Shown here piece after piece: positions 21,601 to 30,240 of a stretch of 44,996 bases of DNA. Position 1 is the first letter of the stretch. Every line of letters begins with the position of its first letter. The position numbers and the translations under genes were made by a program. The notes beneath the pieces are model-generated. The model saw nothing but the letters and a program-made list of their open reading frames with translations. It searched no databases and was not told the origin of the DNA. This stretch comes from Lingula anatina. Lineage: Eukaryota; Brachiopoda; Lingulata; Lingulida; Lingulidae. The stretch covers positions 1 to 44,996 of the forward strand of contig NW_019775606.1 in NCBI RefSeq assembly GCF_001039355.2, given 5' to 3'.

Positions 21601-23375
21601 CCTTTAATTTTTATATTGTATTATCATTTTGTTTACTACATCACTGAAGATATGTTTAATCCCTGTTTTTCCCCTGTTGGTAGTGTGATATCTTATTGTA
21701 CATATTTTATATTTTTCTTTCAATTTTCACCCATTCTTGTTCCCAGACTCCACAACAATGGCCGTATGTTGGATGTGTACTGGCGTCTCCATGGAGACGA
21801 AGACATGTTCTTTGTACCACATGACCTGGAAATATCCAATCAGGAGCTCAGTTACATCACCAAGAAGGCTGAGCAGTGGCGAGGTGAAGAGGGAGAGAGA
21901 CGCAAGACGGCAGTGTATGATTACATCTGGGAAGAAGAGAATGTGAGTGATATCTATATTGTTTTCAACAGAAGAATTAAATTTTTTCCTGAAGAGATTA
22001 AACAGATTTTTCAACCTATGAGGAAGAAAGTTTCTACATTTCATCATAGAGTTTTGATCAAGTGGCGTACTTGATGATGTGATCTATGAAAGTAAGAATG
22101 TCATGCTATTGTAATTATCTTTAGATTTGTTGCACTTTTTCCGTCACAATTTTGACAGAATCCTCCATTAAGTTTAATAAGAAATAAGGTTAGGTGGACT
22201 GTAATTGCCTTTCCATAAGTGTCATCACACACAGTATCATTATCCATTTTGTTTATCCTGATATTTTTTCTCCCACCAGGTGGAGGAGAGCATCTGGGAT
22301 GATGTTCCTGATCTGAAGAAGAACAACAAACGTGAGATCACAACCCATGTCTCCATCCATACCCTCCATCTTGACGGCCTCCGTGAGCTCTTCCGACATT
22401 TTCTACGTCTTCCGGATGGCGCTATTGTAGAGGTAAATATGGACTATGTATCTAAATATTGGAGCACTACTCCCTTCAATACACATTTCGTCAGATTTAA
22501 CCATAGAACTGGCCTTAATATCGATGAAACATATCATTTATAGTGGTAACTTTTGTAATAATTATTTTTATCAATTAAAATATAATGAAAGAGTTATCAA
22601 ATATTAAGTGAAAGTAGTTTTATTTTAATTGTGAACAATGAATTAATATCAGTGAACACAGGAGTCACATTGACTTATATATAATTTATTTCATTAAAAA
22701 AAAAAGGTAATACAAAAACCAATGTATCATATGTGATACATCATAATGATATCTCTTTATCTGCAGGTGTTTGGTGAGATGTCAGTGACAGGGATGGACA
22801 AGGACGTGACGTCTGCTCTCAAGGAGGGTGCTGGGAAGGTGGAGAACTTGATGGGGTCACAGGCCAGTTTCCACAAGGTAGGAACATCATTTTCTGACAA
22901 TCACAAAGAACATTTGGTTTTAAAGTTAATAAATCAAAAATTTAATACTACAGGGAAAATTGTACAAGTTTCTTTTCGCTGCAGTATATCATATTATTTT
23001 TCAATTAATTTTAAAATTATTTAATTGCGGAATATACATAAATCAAATGGGGTGATTTTGAAATTCAATATTTAAATCATTGTAATAAAAATTGAATTGT
23101 TCTGATCAGTAGGTGAATAAATTTCCTTCATTTCGTTGCAGATAAGGGGGCGTCAGACTGTCATGACTGCCAGTGGTTTCCAAAATGGCGATGCAGGTTT
23201 AGGTTCGCAGATCTTAAAGCCGCCATCCCCATCTGTGGGGGCTGCAGGAGTGTTTTTCAAGGACCCAGGGTCAAGGCCAAGCACAGCAGGGTCAGGCAAG
23301 TCAAGGTCATCTACTGGGTCAAAGCCAAGGTCAAGGACATCAACTCCAGAGCCAGAAGAAAAGAAGACAGCATAA
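11286..23375 (+). CDS. Large multi-pass membrane protein with coiled coil and C2-like module (OFCC1/Ojoplano-like, tentative)
   Basis: Twenty-four coding exons: 11286-11298, 11486-11568, 12070-12201, 13265-13547, 13905-14023, 14293-14383, 14538-14797, 15054-15215, 15516-15626, 15913-16054, 16611-16753, 17178-17347, 17674-17805, 18294-18461, 18667-18760, 19097-19288, 19815-19954, 20343-20561, 20880-21132, 21274-21440, 21747-21942, 22280-22432, 22767-22877, 23142-23375. All phases agree and the total is 3,768 bases, or 1,255 residues. Regions in order: Lys/Glu-rich N-terminus (1-75), Ser/Pro-rich linker (76-210), a conserved-looking block with GIELSDEEF (210-320), coiled coil (320-416), C2-like beta-rich module (418-615), acidic linker (615-810), about four membrane helices (850-1025), and a long tail ending Ser/Arg-rich. 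The block around GIELSDEEF recalls GMEVSEE of vertebrate OFCC1, from memory only. One GC-AG intron follows exon 7. A 556-base gap lies in intron 3, so a small exon could be missing. Confidence 0.8.
11759..11902 (+). repeat. MITE-like element in intron 2 of the large gene
   Basis: This ~145-base segment contains CAGCCCCTTTTGTTGGGAAA, then TTGATCTAG and GGTAAAGGGTCCACC, in the same order as the element at 44600-44750. The left end resembles AGGTCCATAGCC, and the right end, CTATAGACCTGTA, is its inverted form. It is a decayed copy of the same family. Confidence 0.6.
12398..12953. other. Assembly gap of 556 n
   Basis: The n-run is flanked by C-rich sequence on the left (12380-12397) and a 29-base poly-C tract on the right (12973-13001). 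The gap probably reflects a homopolymer. It lies in intron 3 of the large plus-strand gene between two phase-0 exon ends, so a missing exon of a length divisible by three cannot be excluded. Confidence 0.95.
13632..13700. repeat. Poly-T tract and duplicated 19-base join around a single n
   Basis: A poly-T run (13632-13656) is followed by TTTCTGACTCATTTATTT, one n at 13675, and then TTAGTTTTCTGACTCATTTA, so the same phrase sits on both sides of the n. As at 5205, this looks like an unmerged contig overlap. Confidence 0.7.
14106..14144. repeat. (GA)n microsatellite
   Basis: An uninterrupted GA dinucleotide run of about 19 units in intron 5 of the large plus-strand gene. Confidence 0.95.
14538..15626 (+). 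other. Coiled-coil part of the large gene (exons 7-9)
   Basis: Exon 7 codes for LPDLYRLMDTLEGG and a helix-rich acidic stretch. From residue ~320 the sequence is Glu/Arg/Lys/Gln-rich with regular hydrophobic spacing through EEEKRLRDEHIAYQQQEAEI, AKKRMAKRLKEKRRLLAKRE and IAQQKERLLMDRLHKAFRRS. It ends in LERRKGEV before the C2-like module. A long coiled coil suggests dimerisation. Intron 7 begins with GC (14798-14799) in the context CAG|GCAAGT. Confidence 0.7.
15913..17805 (+). other. C2-like beta-rich module of the large gene (exons 10-13)
   Basis: The residues PIQVKLNCLRGVKDKLPAGR, YVLMVSLYNRLGG, then VLVFELFLLRG and VVGWGAFPICD alternate in the way of beta strands in a C2 sandwich, with an LPAGRYVLM strand-turn-strand start and a GxxxFPI segment near the end. 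I do not see a complete set of calcium-binding aspartates, so membrane or protein binding without calcium is more likely. The module sits between the coiled coil and the membrane segments. The C2 call is by pattern only. Confidence 0.5.
16468..16632 (+). repeat. Tandem copy of an intron end, acceptor and exon start
   Basis: Two units each contain AAGATATTTGTAA-TCAA, a pyrimidine tract, TTTCAG and the first ~22 bases of coding exon 11. The real exon starts at 16611 with CTGGCCGTTATGTGCTGATG. The upstream relic starts at 16531 with CTTGCCGCTATGTCCTGATG. Used as an exon in the same phase, the relic reaches a TAA after about eleven codons. Confidence 0.75.
17561..18101 (+). repeat. Decayed duplicate pieces around coding exon 13 of the large gene
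   Basis: Segments 17561-17636 and 17844-17910 are diverged copies (CCAGATA, GCAAGGTGAAACAGT or GCAAGCTGAAACAGT, AATTCATATTTGTAT). They lie on each side of exon 13 (17674-17805). Further fragments resemble the 3' end of this exon: AAGTTATCAAATTACAAAG with GATGAAATATCTTTG near 17918-17951, and TGTACTTCGAGGTGATTA at 18083-18100 against CTCTACTTTGAGGTGGTCA in the exon. Confidence 0.5.
18555..18615. repeat. (TC)n microsatellite
   Basis: About 30 TC units in intron 14 of the large gene, followed by a short TG run, ending some 50 bases before the acceptor of the next exon at 18667. The run may act as an overly long pyrimidine tract. Confidence 0.95.
20343..21440 (+). other. Membrane-spanning part of the large gene (exons 18-20)
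   Basis: Four hydrophobic stretches can be seen: GMVMLFVFIFFLRLYLHYIG in exon 18; FLIILTFTLLVIIDWL and FIICFGIHAVLDPITIMIID in exon 19; and a stretch containing GIFITLFLYFCLCFM in exon 20. The third holds Asp and Pro residues, so it may be a re-entrant or kinked helix. An even number of helices puts the N-terminal C2-like module and the C-terminal tail on the same side, probably the cytosol. Confidence 0.65.
21747..23375 (+). other. C-terminal cytosolic tail of the large gene (exons 21-24)
   Basis: Exons 21-23 code for a compact, charged segment (MLDVYWRLHGDEDMFFVPHD, KRREITTHV-like basic block, LHLDGLRELFRHFLRLPDGA) that looks folded, not disordered. Exon 24 is Ser/Pro/Arg-rich with the repeated units GSRPS, GSGKSRSSTGSKPRSRTSTP and PEEKK before the stop at 23373-23375. 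The codons behind the repeats form GGTCAAGG-type DNA motifs. Confidence 0.65.
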
Positions 23376-25140
23376 ACGAGACAGCTGATTTTCTTTCAAA
23401 TGATGAGGTTGTGAAATCATTCCAGGTCTATGTTCTTTTTGACATTAAAAGACTTCATATTTTTCTGATTGAATGAATGGAACCTGCACTATAGTACAGT
23501 TCATTTATGATATGATGCATTAAATCTGTTTTATAACTCCTTCATGCTAGTAATTTAAATTGAATAATTATATGTAATTTTTGGTAATTTGAACAGCATT
23601 TTAAGGGAGACTTAATTACCATTGCCCATCAAGCATTTTGTAGGATGTAAATTTGTTTTGGAGCCCCTTTTGTTGCCAATGCCCTTCTAAATGTGATGTA
23701 TCTCTATTACACCATAGTCCGTCCAGACATTCAAATAAGTATTCCTTTTCTTAGTTTTTGTCATATGATAATGCAACTGACATATTATATCTAACATTAT
23801 CTATTTTTGATAAACTTAATGCGAAATGTTTTATGAATGTTAACCACTTGAATGATTTTCATGTTGTGTAATTTTCCGTCCATTGTTTTCTTATCATGGT
23901 TCTTTGTATGTTTTTGGGAAGTTTCTACTTCTGTAGCATTTTCTTTGTAGTATTGCAATTATTCAGATATCTCTCCAATTTTACTGTTGAAGTATATTGA
24001 TTGTCATTTATTCAGTTAAAAATTTTAATAGTCTTGTATTCTAAGTCAATACATGGAATTTATTTTGATTTTACTAATGCTTTTTAGTAACAGGTTTTTG
24101 TTTGTTAAATATTCTGTAAATCATGATTTTATGATTTTTTGATTTTCTGTGATTGGGTTTTAATTATACAAAATGAAAACTCATTTTCACAAGGTGAACA
24201 ATTTTAGATGTGATAAATTATTTCCTAGTTATTCGATTGTGATTAACAGTCAAGTAATTATTAGAAAATTAGTTTTCAATTTTTTATACAATTTATTGTG
24301 ATTTATGGTCCAGCAAAGTAAAACAAATATTTCTTTTGAATGGACAAAAAACCTGGGCAATGAAATCCACCACATTTATCAACATGTATGCTGCAGGTCA
24401 GCATATGATAAGATAATATTTTAAATATATATCCAGATGCTTTAAATTATAACCTATTTTTAAAATGATATATATCCATATATACACGCTTACCCCATGT
24501 ATATAACCTCTCTACATGATCTATAATACAATCAATTAATGTATATCAGTAGATTTAACCATCCCAATGTACCCTGTATTTGAAAGATTACTAGAAACGG
24601 CAGAGACATGCTCATGGCGGAGGTTGGTTCTCACTAACGTCTGAATCGCAGGGTATGTTTGTGGGGCATTTATAGAGATAACAGTGAACGATTGAAGGCA
24701 TACGCACGGAAATTTCAATGCGTTTTTCCGAAAATCAGGTACACTTAAAACAAAATCTTGTTAAGACTTTGGGTTTATGAGGTACAACACACCTGAGTCA
24801 TAGACCGCGTTACAACTGAACTAATTCTAAGACTAAAAACCATGAGTGTGAAAGCGGTCCAGTATGTATTCTTTGTTTAATAGTCATCTAGATTTTTAAA
24901 CACTGTGTTATGTTTCATGTACCTTCAGTTTCAGGAAAATCTCCCTTATTATCAACATTTCTTTCCGTTTCCAGGGGTATGTTGATAATAGAGGTTAGTT
25001 TTTCAGGTCTCTGGGTGTCATTATATTATAGTCGGAAATGGAATACAGCTGAGCTATATAATATTTCTTTAATAAAATATATGTAGGCCTACTTTTGTGT
25101 TGTTTTTGATGATCTTTAGATATTTTTTACGAAATTCAAC
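23376..25140 (+). other. Probable 3' UTR and downstream flank of the large gene
   Basis: After the stop at 23375 the DNA is very AT-rich with no coding exon that I can support. AATAAA occurs at 25071-25076, about 1.7 kb after the stop. Nearer variants such as AATAAG are weaker, so the true poly(A) site cannot be fixed. Confidence 0.45.
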
Positions 25141-27600
25141 ACTGCTAAAAACGTTTTCAAAGAACTTGACTTAACGCCTACTGTTTGAGGTGATATTATT
25201 GATTCGCGAATGTCTTCTTGTATATATCATTTTGTCAACCCGAGTTGTAGAGATCCAGGGTACTGGTAACAGCAGAGGCATGATCTCAAAAATCAGGGTG
25301 CTCTTTGTGCTGGCGATGTTACTCATGAAATTCTCCACCGTAAACATAACACGCAAGATGTGAAGTATTCGATACCTGATTGATTAGGTGAGGTATCGTA
25401 GACATATCGAACGGAAAAAGTCTAAAACTAATTAACTTGTGGAAAAGTCAATTCGGTCATCCTTTCATCTGCAAGGTTTTAAAGATCGATTGAAGACGGG
25501 TTCAATGTTCTTCAAAGGCCTTTGAGAAAGTTTGGGTTTGCATGCGTACAAACGTCCCCCCCTACCCAAACCTCTACAACCAACCTTCTAACGCTGGGAA
25601 TGGCCAAATATATCGAGGGGTAGGGGCAAGGTGAGGTGTTAGTGCAGCCTGCCACTGCCAAGGGGTAACTCGTTATTAAGAATAAAAATAAATAGCGTGA
25701 TTTATTTTTATCACATTTTTCACTTGCCGTGGTCGAAATTTAACTCGCGGCGGTTTTCAGAAAGACGCGCCGGGGGGTAGACAAGCGCGATGGGTGGTAT
25801 GTGATAAAAGATTAATTATTGATATATTTAATAAAACATTGATGAGTAACACATATTTTTGTCTCCTAAATCACAGTTAAAAGCAGGCTTGGTTTAGGCT
25901 GCTGTCAATGATCGATTTGAAAGATTGTAGTCACCACAGAAAAAAAAATATTTGCAACTGATAAAAGAAAAAATGAAAAAATAATTAACAAAATTAGAAT
26001 CTGAATCTAAATATAAAAACATATACAGTCGTTATAATGCGTCAGTTCACGAACAGGGCGTGCTCTTTTCATTACCCCATTCACAATCTTTTTTTTTTCT
26101 TTCTTTTAAAGATGCATACAAAGTCAATTTTTTGTCACAAAAGCCGACCAAATGCCAGCATATAGTTTCAAGTAGTATAACTAAGAGAATTACCAAAAGG
26201 CATTGTTTAATTTTACCCGAAAATGATGTTTGAACAGATTTTTCTGCTAGCATTATGCTGTAACAACTACGCAAATTTCACTGAAACGCAGTTAAAAGTT
26301 GGTATGGCTCCCAACGCCTCACGCGTTCGCCTTTGAAGCAAGTCTACAGTGTTTAGTTAAAAAATTACTGGAAACTCATTTTATCTATTTAATGCCAATT
26401 ATCTTTTTTAGCCAATGAAAACTGAAAAAAATAATAAATAAATAAATAAATAAAGTTGAAAATTCGAGTACTGTACTGTGACTGATTTCCTACGAAGGAG
26501 CCCGAAGGTTAGGCCATGGTGTAATCATATTGATTACCCCTGGGGGTAAAGACCCCGGGGAGTCTCATTTCGATTGATTACAATATTTGATTAACGCATT
26601 TGTAAAGACACTTGACCGCTACAATTACGCCAATTTCATTGAAACGCAGTAAAAAGTGGGTGTGGCTCTCGACACCTCACGCGTTCGCCTTTGAAGCAAG
26701 TTCACAATGTTTAGTTACGAGATGACAATGTGCCTTTCCCAGGGTGATCACTTGATAATTAATCTCAATGCATAACAACACAGACTAATAATGCCGTAAA
26801 TGCGTAAATTTTACCACGGTACGGAAAAAGGGGCGTGGTCCTTGTCACCTCCCTTGNAAACATTGAAAATCTGCCCAAATTTTTTGTTTATCGCCAAGGT
26901 ACGTATATCATGTACAAAACTGTACTATAAACCCGTTTTCAAGTTCTAAATTTCAACTTCTTTACTGTCCTAAAATAGAGTTTCAGAGATCTTTGCATGC
27001 TATACGCTATGCAAGAGACTATAAGTTTAGATGGCAGCACAAGCATTCATTACATATATTCCCACGCGCAATATTATCCCATTAAATAATTGAAACCGAA
27101 GCAATAGCTGGAACAAAATGCAATATAACACATAAAACTTATTCCTATTCTTCTCAACGACTGTTTTTATTAGACCTGAATTGAAGTAATGTGTCGTTAC
27201 GGGGCCACGCTATAAGTGGATTTCTGAAAGCACTTGTTATACTACTCGATTGTTTCGTCGTTTATACCTGCTGTACATCAATCGATTTAATTAACAATTA
27301 GTCTCTCCGTTTTCTGAATTTTTGTCTTTTCATTGGTTCGTTAATTAATTGCCCAGAATATCTTATTATGTCCCCAAGATGGATTGCAATTTCATTGTCT
27401 CTGCTTCCAGCGCCTTAGAGACATTGGGAGTAATGCCACGCAAGGAATGCTGATTTAATTGTCGGTGAATCGGACTGTAAAGAACATCGAACGTATCAAT
27501 ATTAGGAAATGTTCACACTAGAAGCAGATGTTTCTTTATTTTCTTTGCTTAGGCGGAATATTTTTTATTGTTTAAGTGTTTTCGGACATAGCTGATGTTA
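25141..27600. other. Intergenic DNA with a three-copy repeat and homeodomain-type sites
   Basis: No coding exon is convincing here; the short open frames lack splice context or domain signals. The stretch contains the repeat copies described separately at 26262-26855, a GC hairpin near 26536-26560, a single n at 26857, and ATTA-rich homeodomain-like motifs at 27281-27350. Confidence 0.5.
26262..26855 (+). repeat. ~95-base repeat in three copies
   Basis: Copies at 26262-26360 and 26620-26717 share ATTTCA-TGAAACGCAGT, a TATGGCTC/TGTGGCTC block, and an identical 27-base stretch that begins CCTCACGCGTTCGCC. A weaker third copy at about 26798-26855 keeps CGTAAATT, AAAAAGGGGCGTGGTC and CACCTC. All have the same orientation. 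The family is unnamed. Confidence 0.65.
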
Positions 27601-28150
27601 CGAATATATTATACATTGATATACCATAAAATGACGACATAGAATCAAGGCGATGTTGACAACTTGACTTCCTTTCTTTATTTCATTCATTTTTTTTTTT
27701 TTTTTTTTTTGTATTTTCTGAACAGCACGAGCACCGATGAAAAAAAATGTATATTTGCCTGATTTTATGAACGTTTTAAGAGAGCAGCATATTAAAAAGT
27801 CCAAACTATCTCACGTAGCAAAGAAGAATGCCCTCCACTTGAAGCCAACAAATATTATCTGTAAGGAAAGGAAACCTAAGACGCTTTTATACAAGTACCA
27901 ATATCGCACAGTCCATTTTACGTAGTCGACTGTCTGAGTTTAGCCGAATAAGTTAAGGCTAGCAAGTAAAATATTGACCTTTTGTGAAAGGGGATCCTTG
28001 TGACGTAACAGATAGATCGATTCAGATCTGATCTATCTTGTATGGTCTATGATCTTTATTAGTTCTTCATTGATCCTGGCCTGGATAAGTCACATGAGGC
28101 GGTAAACGCTGTGTTTACTTGACTGTCCTGGTCTGTCAATTAGGGTGCTT

Positions 28151-28362
28151 TCCCAGAGATTTAGATCGATCTAAAGATTAAGTTTTAGATCGACCTAACT
28201 CCCTGGGGGTTCAGGCTAAATTGCAGTCAGCCGAGCGGACACCATAGTTAATTACCCCTTTACAGTTTTTAGTGGGCGGGACAGACGCTTAAGCCGACCA
28301 AGCTGACAGTAATCTAGTGAGACTCCCCACAGGGATAGATCGATCTAAAAATCTATGGAAAT
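28151..28362. mobile_element. Short MITE-like element with palindromic ends
   Basis: The left end is CCCAGAGATTTAGATCGATC, which continues into a perfect 16-base palindrome at 28160-28175. The right end, read in reverse complement, is CCATAGATTTTTAGATCGAT. The ~210-base body has no coding capacity. The inverted ends and small size fit a non-autonomous DNA transposon. No flanking target-site duplication is certain. Confidence 0.5.
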
Positions 28363-28753
28363 GGGGTGAGAGATGAGACGCAAACAAGGTTTCAAGTTAA
28401 CAGATTAAGATTGGTTTCAAAGTAATTGAAGCTCTCCCCCCCCCCCCTCCACTCCCCCCACACACCAAAAATCGCTTTTATCCTGGTAAGGATTTGCTAT
28501 GTTACTCAAAATTGCTCAAAATGCTTACTCAAAATTTAAATGTTGTTTGTAGTCAGATGGATTTTACCGTTCTTTGGAGTACGGTTATAATCGCCAAGCA
28601 ATGCCTTCACACGCCCTGAATTGTTCTCTACGCCTTGGTGCATATCATACTTGTTATTTCGGTGACAAGCAGACTTACTGATATCAGCTGTTGAATAATA
28701 CAGAAAAAAAAAAAAGAAAGAAAGAAAGGGTGCAAAATAGACGAAATTAAAGG

Positions 28754-28754
28754 C

Positions 28755-28784
<30 letters not shown>
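28754..28784. repeat. (GATA)n microsatellite
   Basis: Seven to eight GATA/AGAT units with no interruption. Confidence 0.9.
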
Positions 28785-28785
<1 letters not shown>

Positions 28786-29387
28786 AGTGAAAACATTATG
28801 TATATCTATACAATGTTTCAATTAGACTGAGTGAAATATATTTTCCCAAGGACAAGAAATTATTCTAGATCCAATTATCAGGAGCGACTGACAAAAAAAA
28901 AAAAAAGAAAAGAAAAATGAAAATCGAATCCTTCCCCTATGTTTACTGAGAGTCTTCTGTGCTTCCCAATGGGAATCTAGAGTTCAAACAATGATAAAGA
29001 TGTTATCTTTAGAGCAACACAGGGAAGGGTAATTACTCGAACATTTTCTGCAGAAAAAATGTAGAATCTTTGTTCTCTATCGGAGTACATTGTTTCTAAT
29101 AACTGAAACAAAAAACGCCAACTTCTTTGCATTTTTTACCAATATGTCATATAAGAGGACATGACAAAGAAAATGCGTCTTAACCGACAACAAAATCTGT
29201 TTTCTGCAATCCCAGAAAAGAACATTCCGTGTTTTTGAGCGCAGAGAGTACAGTCACATATACAGGGGTCATAAACGCTACACGACAGAAAAGGATACCC
29301 AAACCAATTTAGCAAAACTGTACTGTCTCAAAGAAAACATGAACTAATGACGTTATAACCATGAAAGTATATAAAATACTTCCATGT

Positions 29388-29492
29388 TATAACCAAGCTT
29401 TCAAAATAGGCCAGAACAATAGTATATGTGACATGAGCTAATGCCGTTATTACTAAGCTTTCAAAATAGGTAAGAACTAGTATTTGTGACAT
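29388..29492. repeat. Two-unit tandem repeat, ~60-base period
   Basis: AAGCTTTCAAAATAGG occurs at 29395 and 29455, each followed by an AGAAC, AGTAT and TGTGACATG block. The unit carries a few substitutions and a small deletion. Confidence 0.7.
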
Positions 29493-30240
29493 GGTGCCTT
29501 TGGTAAAGAACGCTTATAAAAAGAGACACGTTCTACAGCAGTAGTATAGAATCTAGTCCTCCGTGTAATGTACCCTCGGTCACATCTATCTCCACACAGC
29601 TGTGCTCTCTCCGCTCTATTATCTCTCTTCGATCTGCTTGTAAATTTCATCTGGGGACAACTAACTCAATAACCCAGCACCAAATTAAATGAATAATTCA
29701 ATAGTCTGGGGTCCCGCGGGGAGGCTGAGAAAACTAAACGGAACTGCACTCGAGATGTTTAAATAAATTACAGGAGTAGTAATGATGGGCCCGAGGACGC
29801 TCTGGGAATTCTGGGTACAGAGTCGGTATAGGAAGTTAATACTGTGCTGGAATGTTGGCTATCATGGAGCGCTTGAGTGATTTTATCAGAACTGCGTTTG
29901 TGTGTATGTGTGTTCATATGCGTGTGTGCATGTATGCGTGCGTGCGTGTGTCTATGTTACTACGCCTGGGTGACTATGGTATATTCCAATGTACCAAAAC
30001 GCGAAATGCTTTGTACTGCTTGGGTCTGTGAGCATGTACGCTTATTTTTATGTCTTCTTTGTTTTCTTCCCTGGGCTCTTTCCATCTTTGTCTGTCTGTC
30101 TGTGTGTCTGCCTGTCTGTCTGTCGGTATACGTGTGTATGTGTGTGTGCATATACATGTATGTGTGAGTAGGTGTGCTGATTACTTGTGTGCACGGTTGT
30201 ATATATGTGCTTTTATGTGCTAAAGAAGCCTAAATATTAG

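Larger units (their letters stand above)
27601..30240. other. Intergenic DNA rich in simple repeats
   Basis: No supported gene. The stretch contains a poly-T/A run near 27692-27709, a MITE-like element at 28151-28362, (GATA)n at 28754-28784, a tandem repeat at 29388-29492, and long TG/TGTC-rich sequence at 29895-30170. Confidence 0.5.

Noticed and set aside
23270-23345. Cluster of GGTCAAGG motifs considered as nuclear-receptor sites
   Set aside because: They are in the coding frame of the last exon and follow from its Gly-Ser-Arg/Ser-Arg codons; regulatory use is not needed to explain them.
26047-26274. 75-codon minus-strand frame with one hydrophobic stretch
   Set aside because: The hydrophobic run alone is weak evidence, and its ends fall in a repeat; no splice or promoter support.
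29877-30171. Cys/Val-rich open frames resembling a secreted peptide
   Set aside because: They come from TG/TGTC simple repeats in several frames and have no splice or start context.
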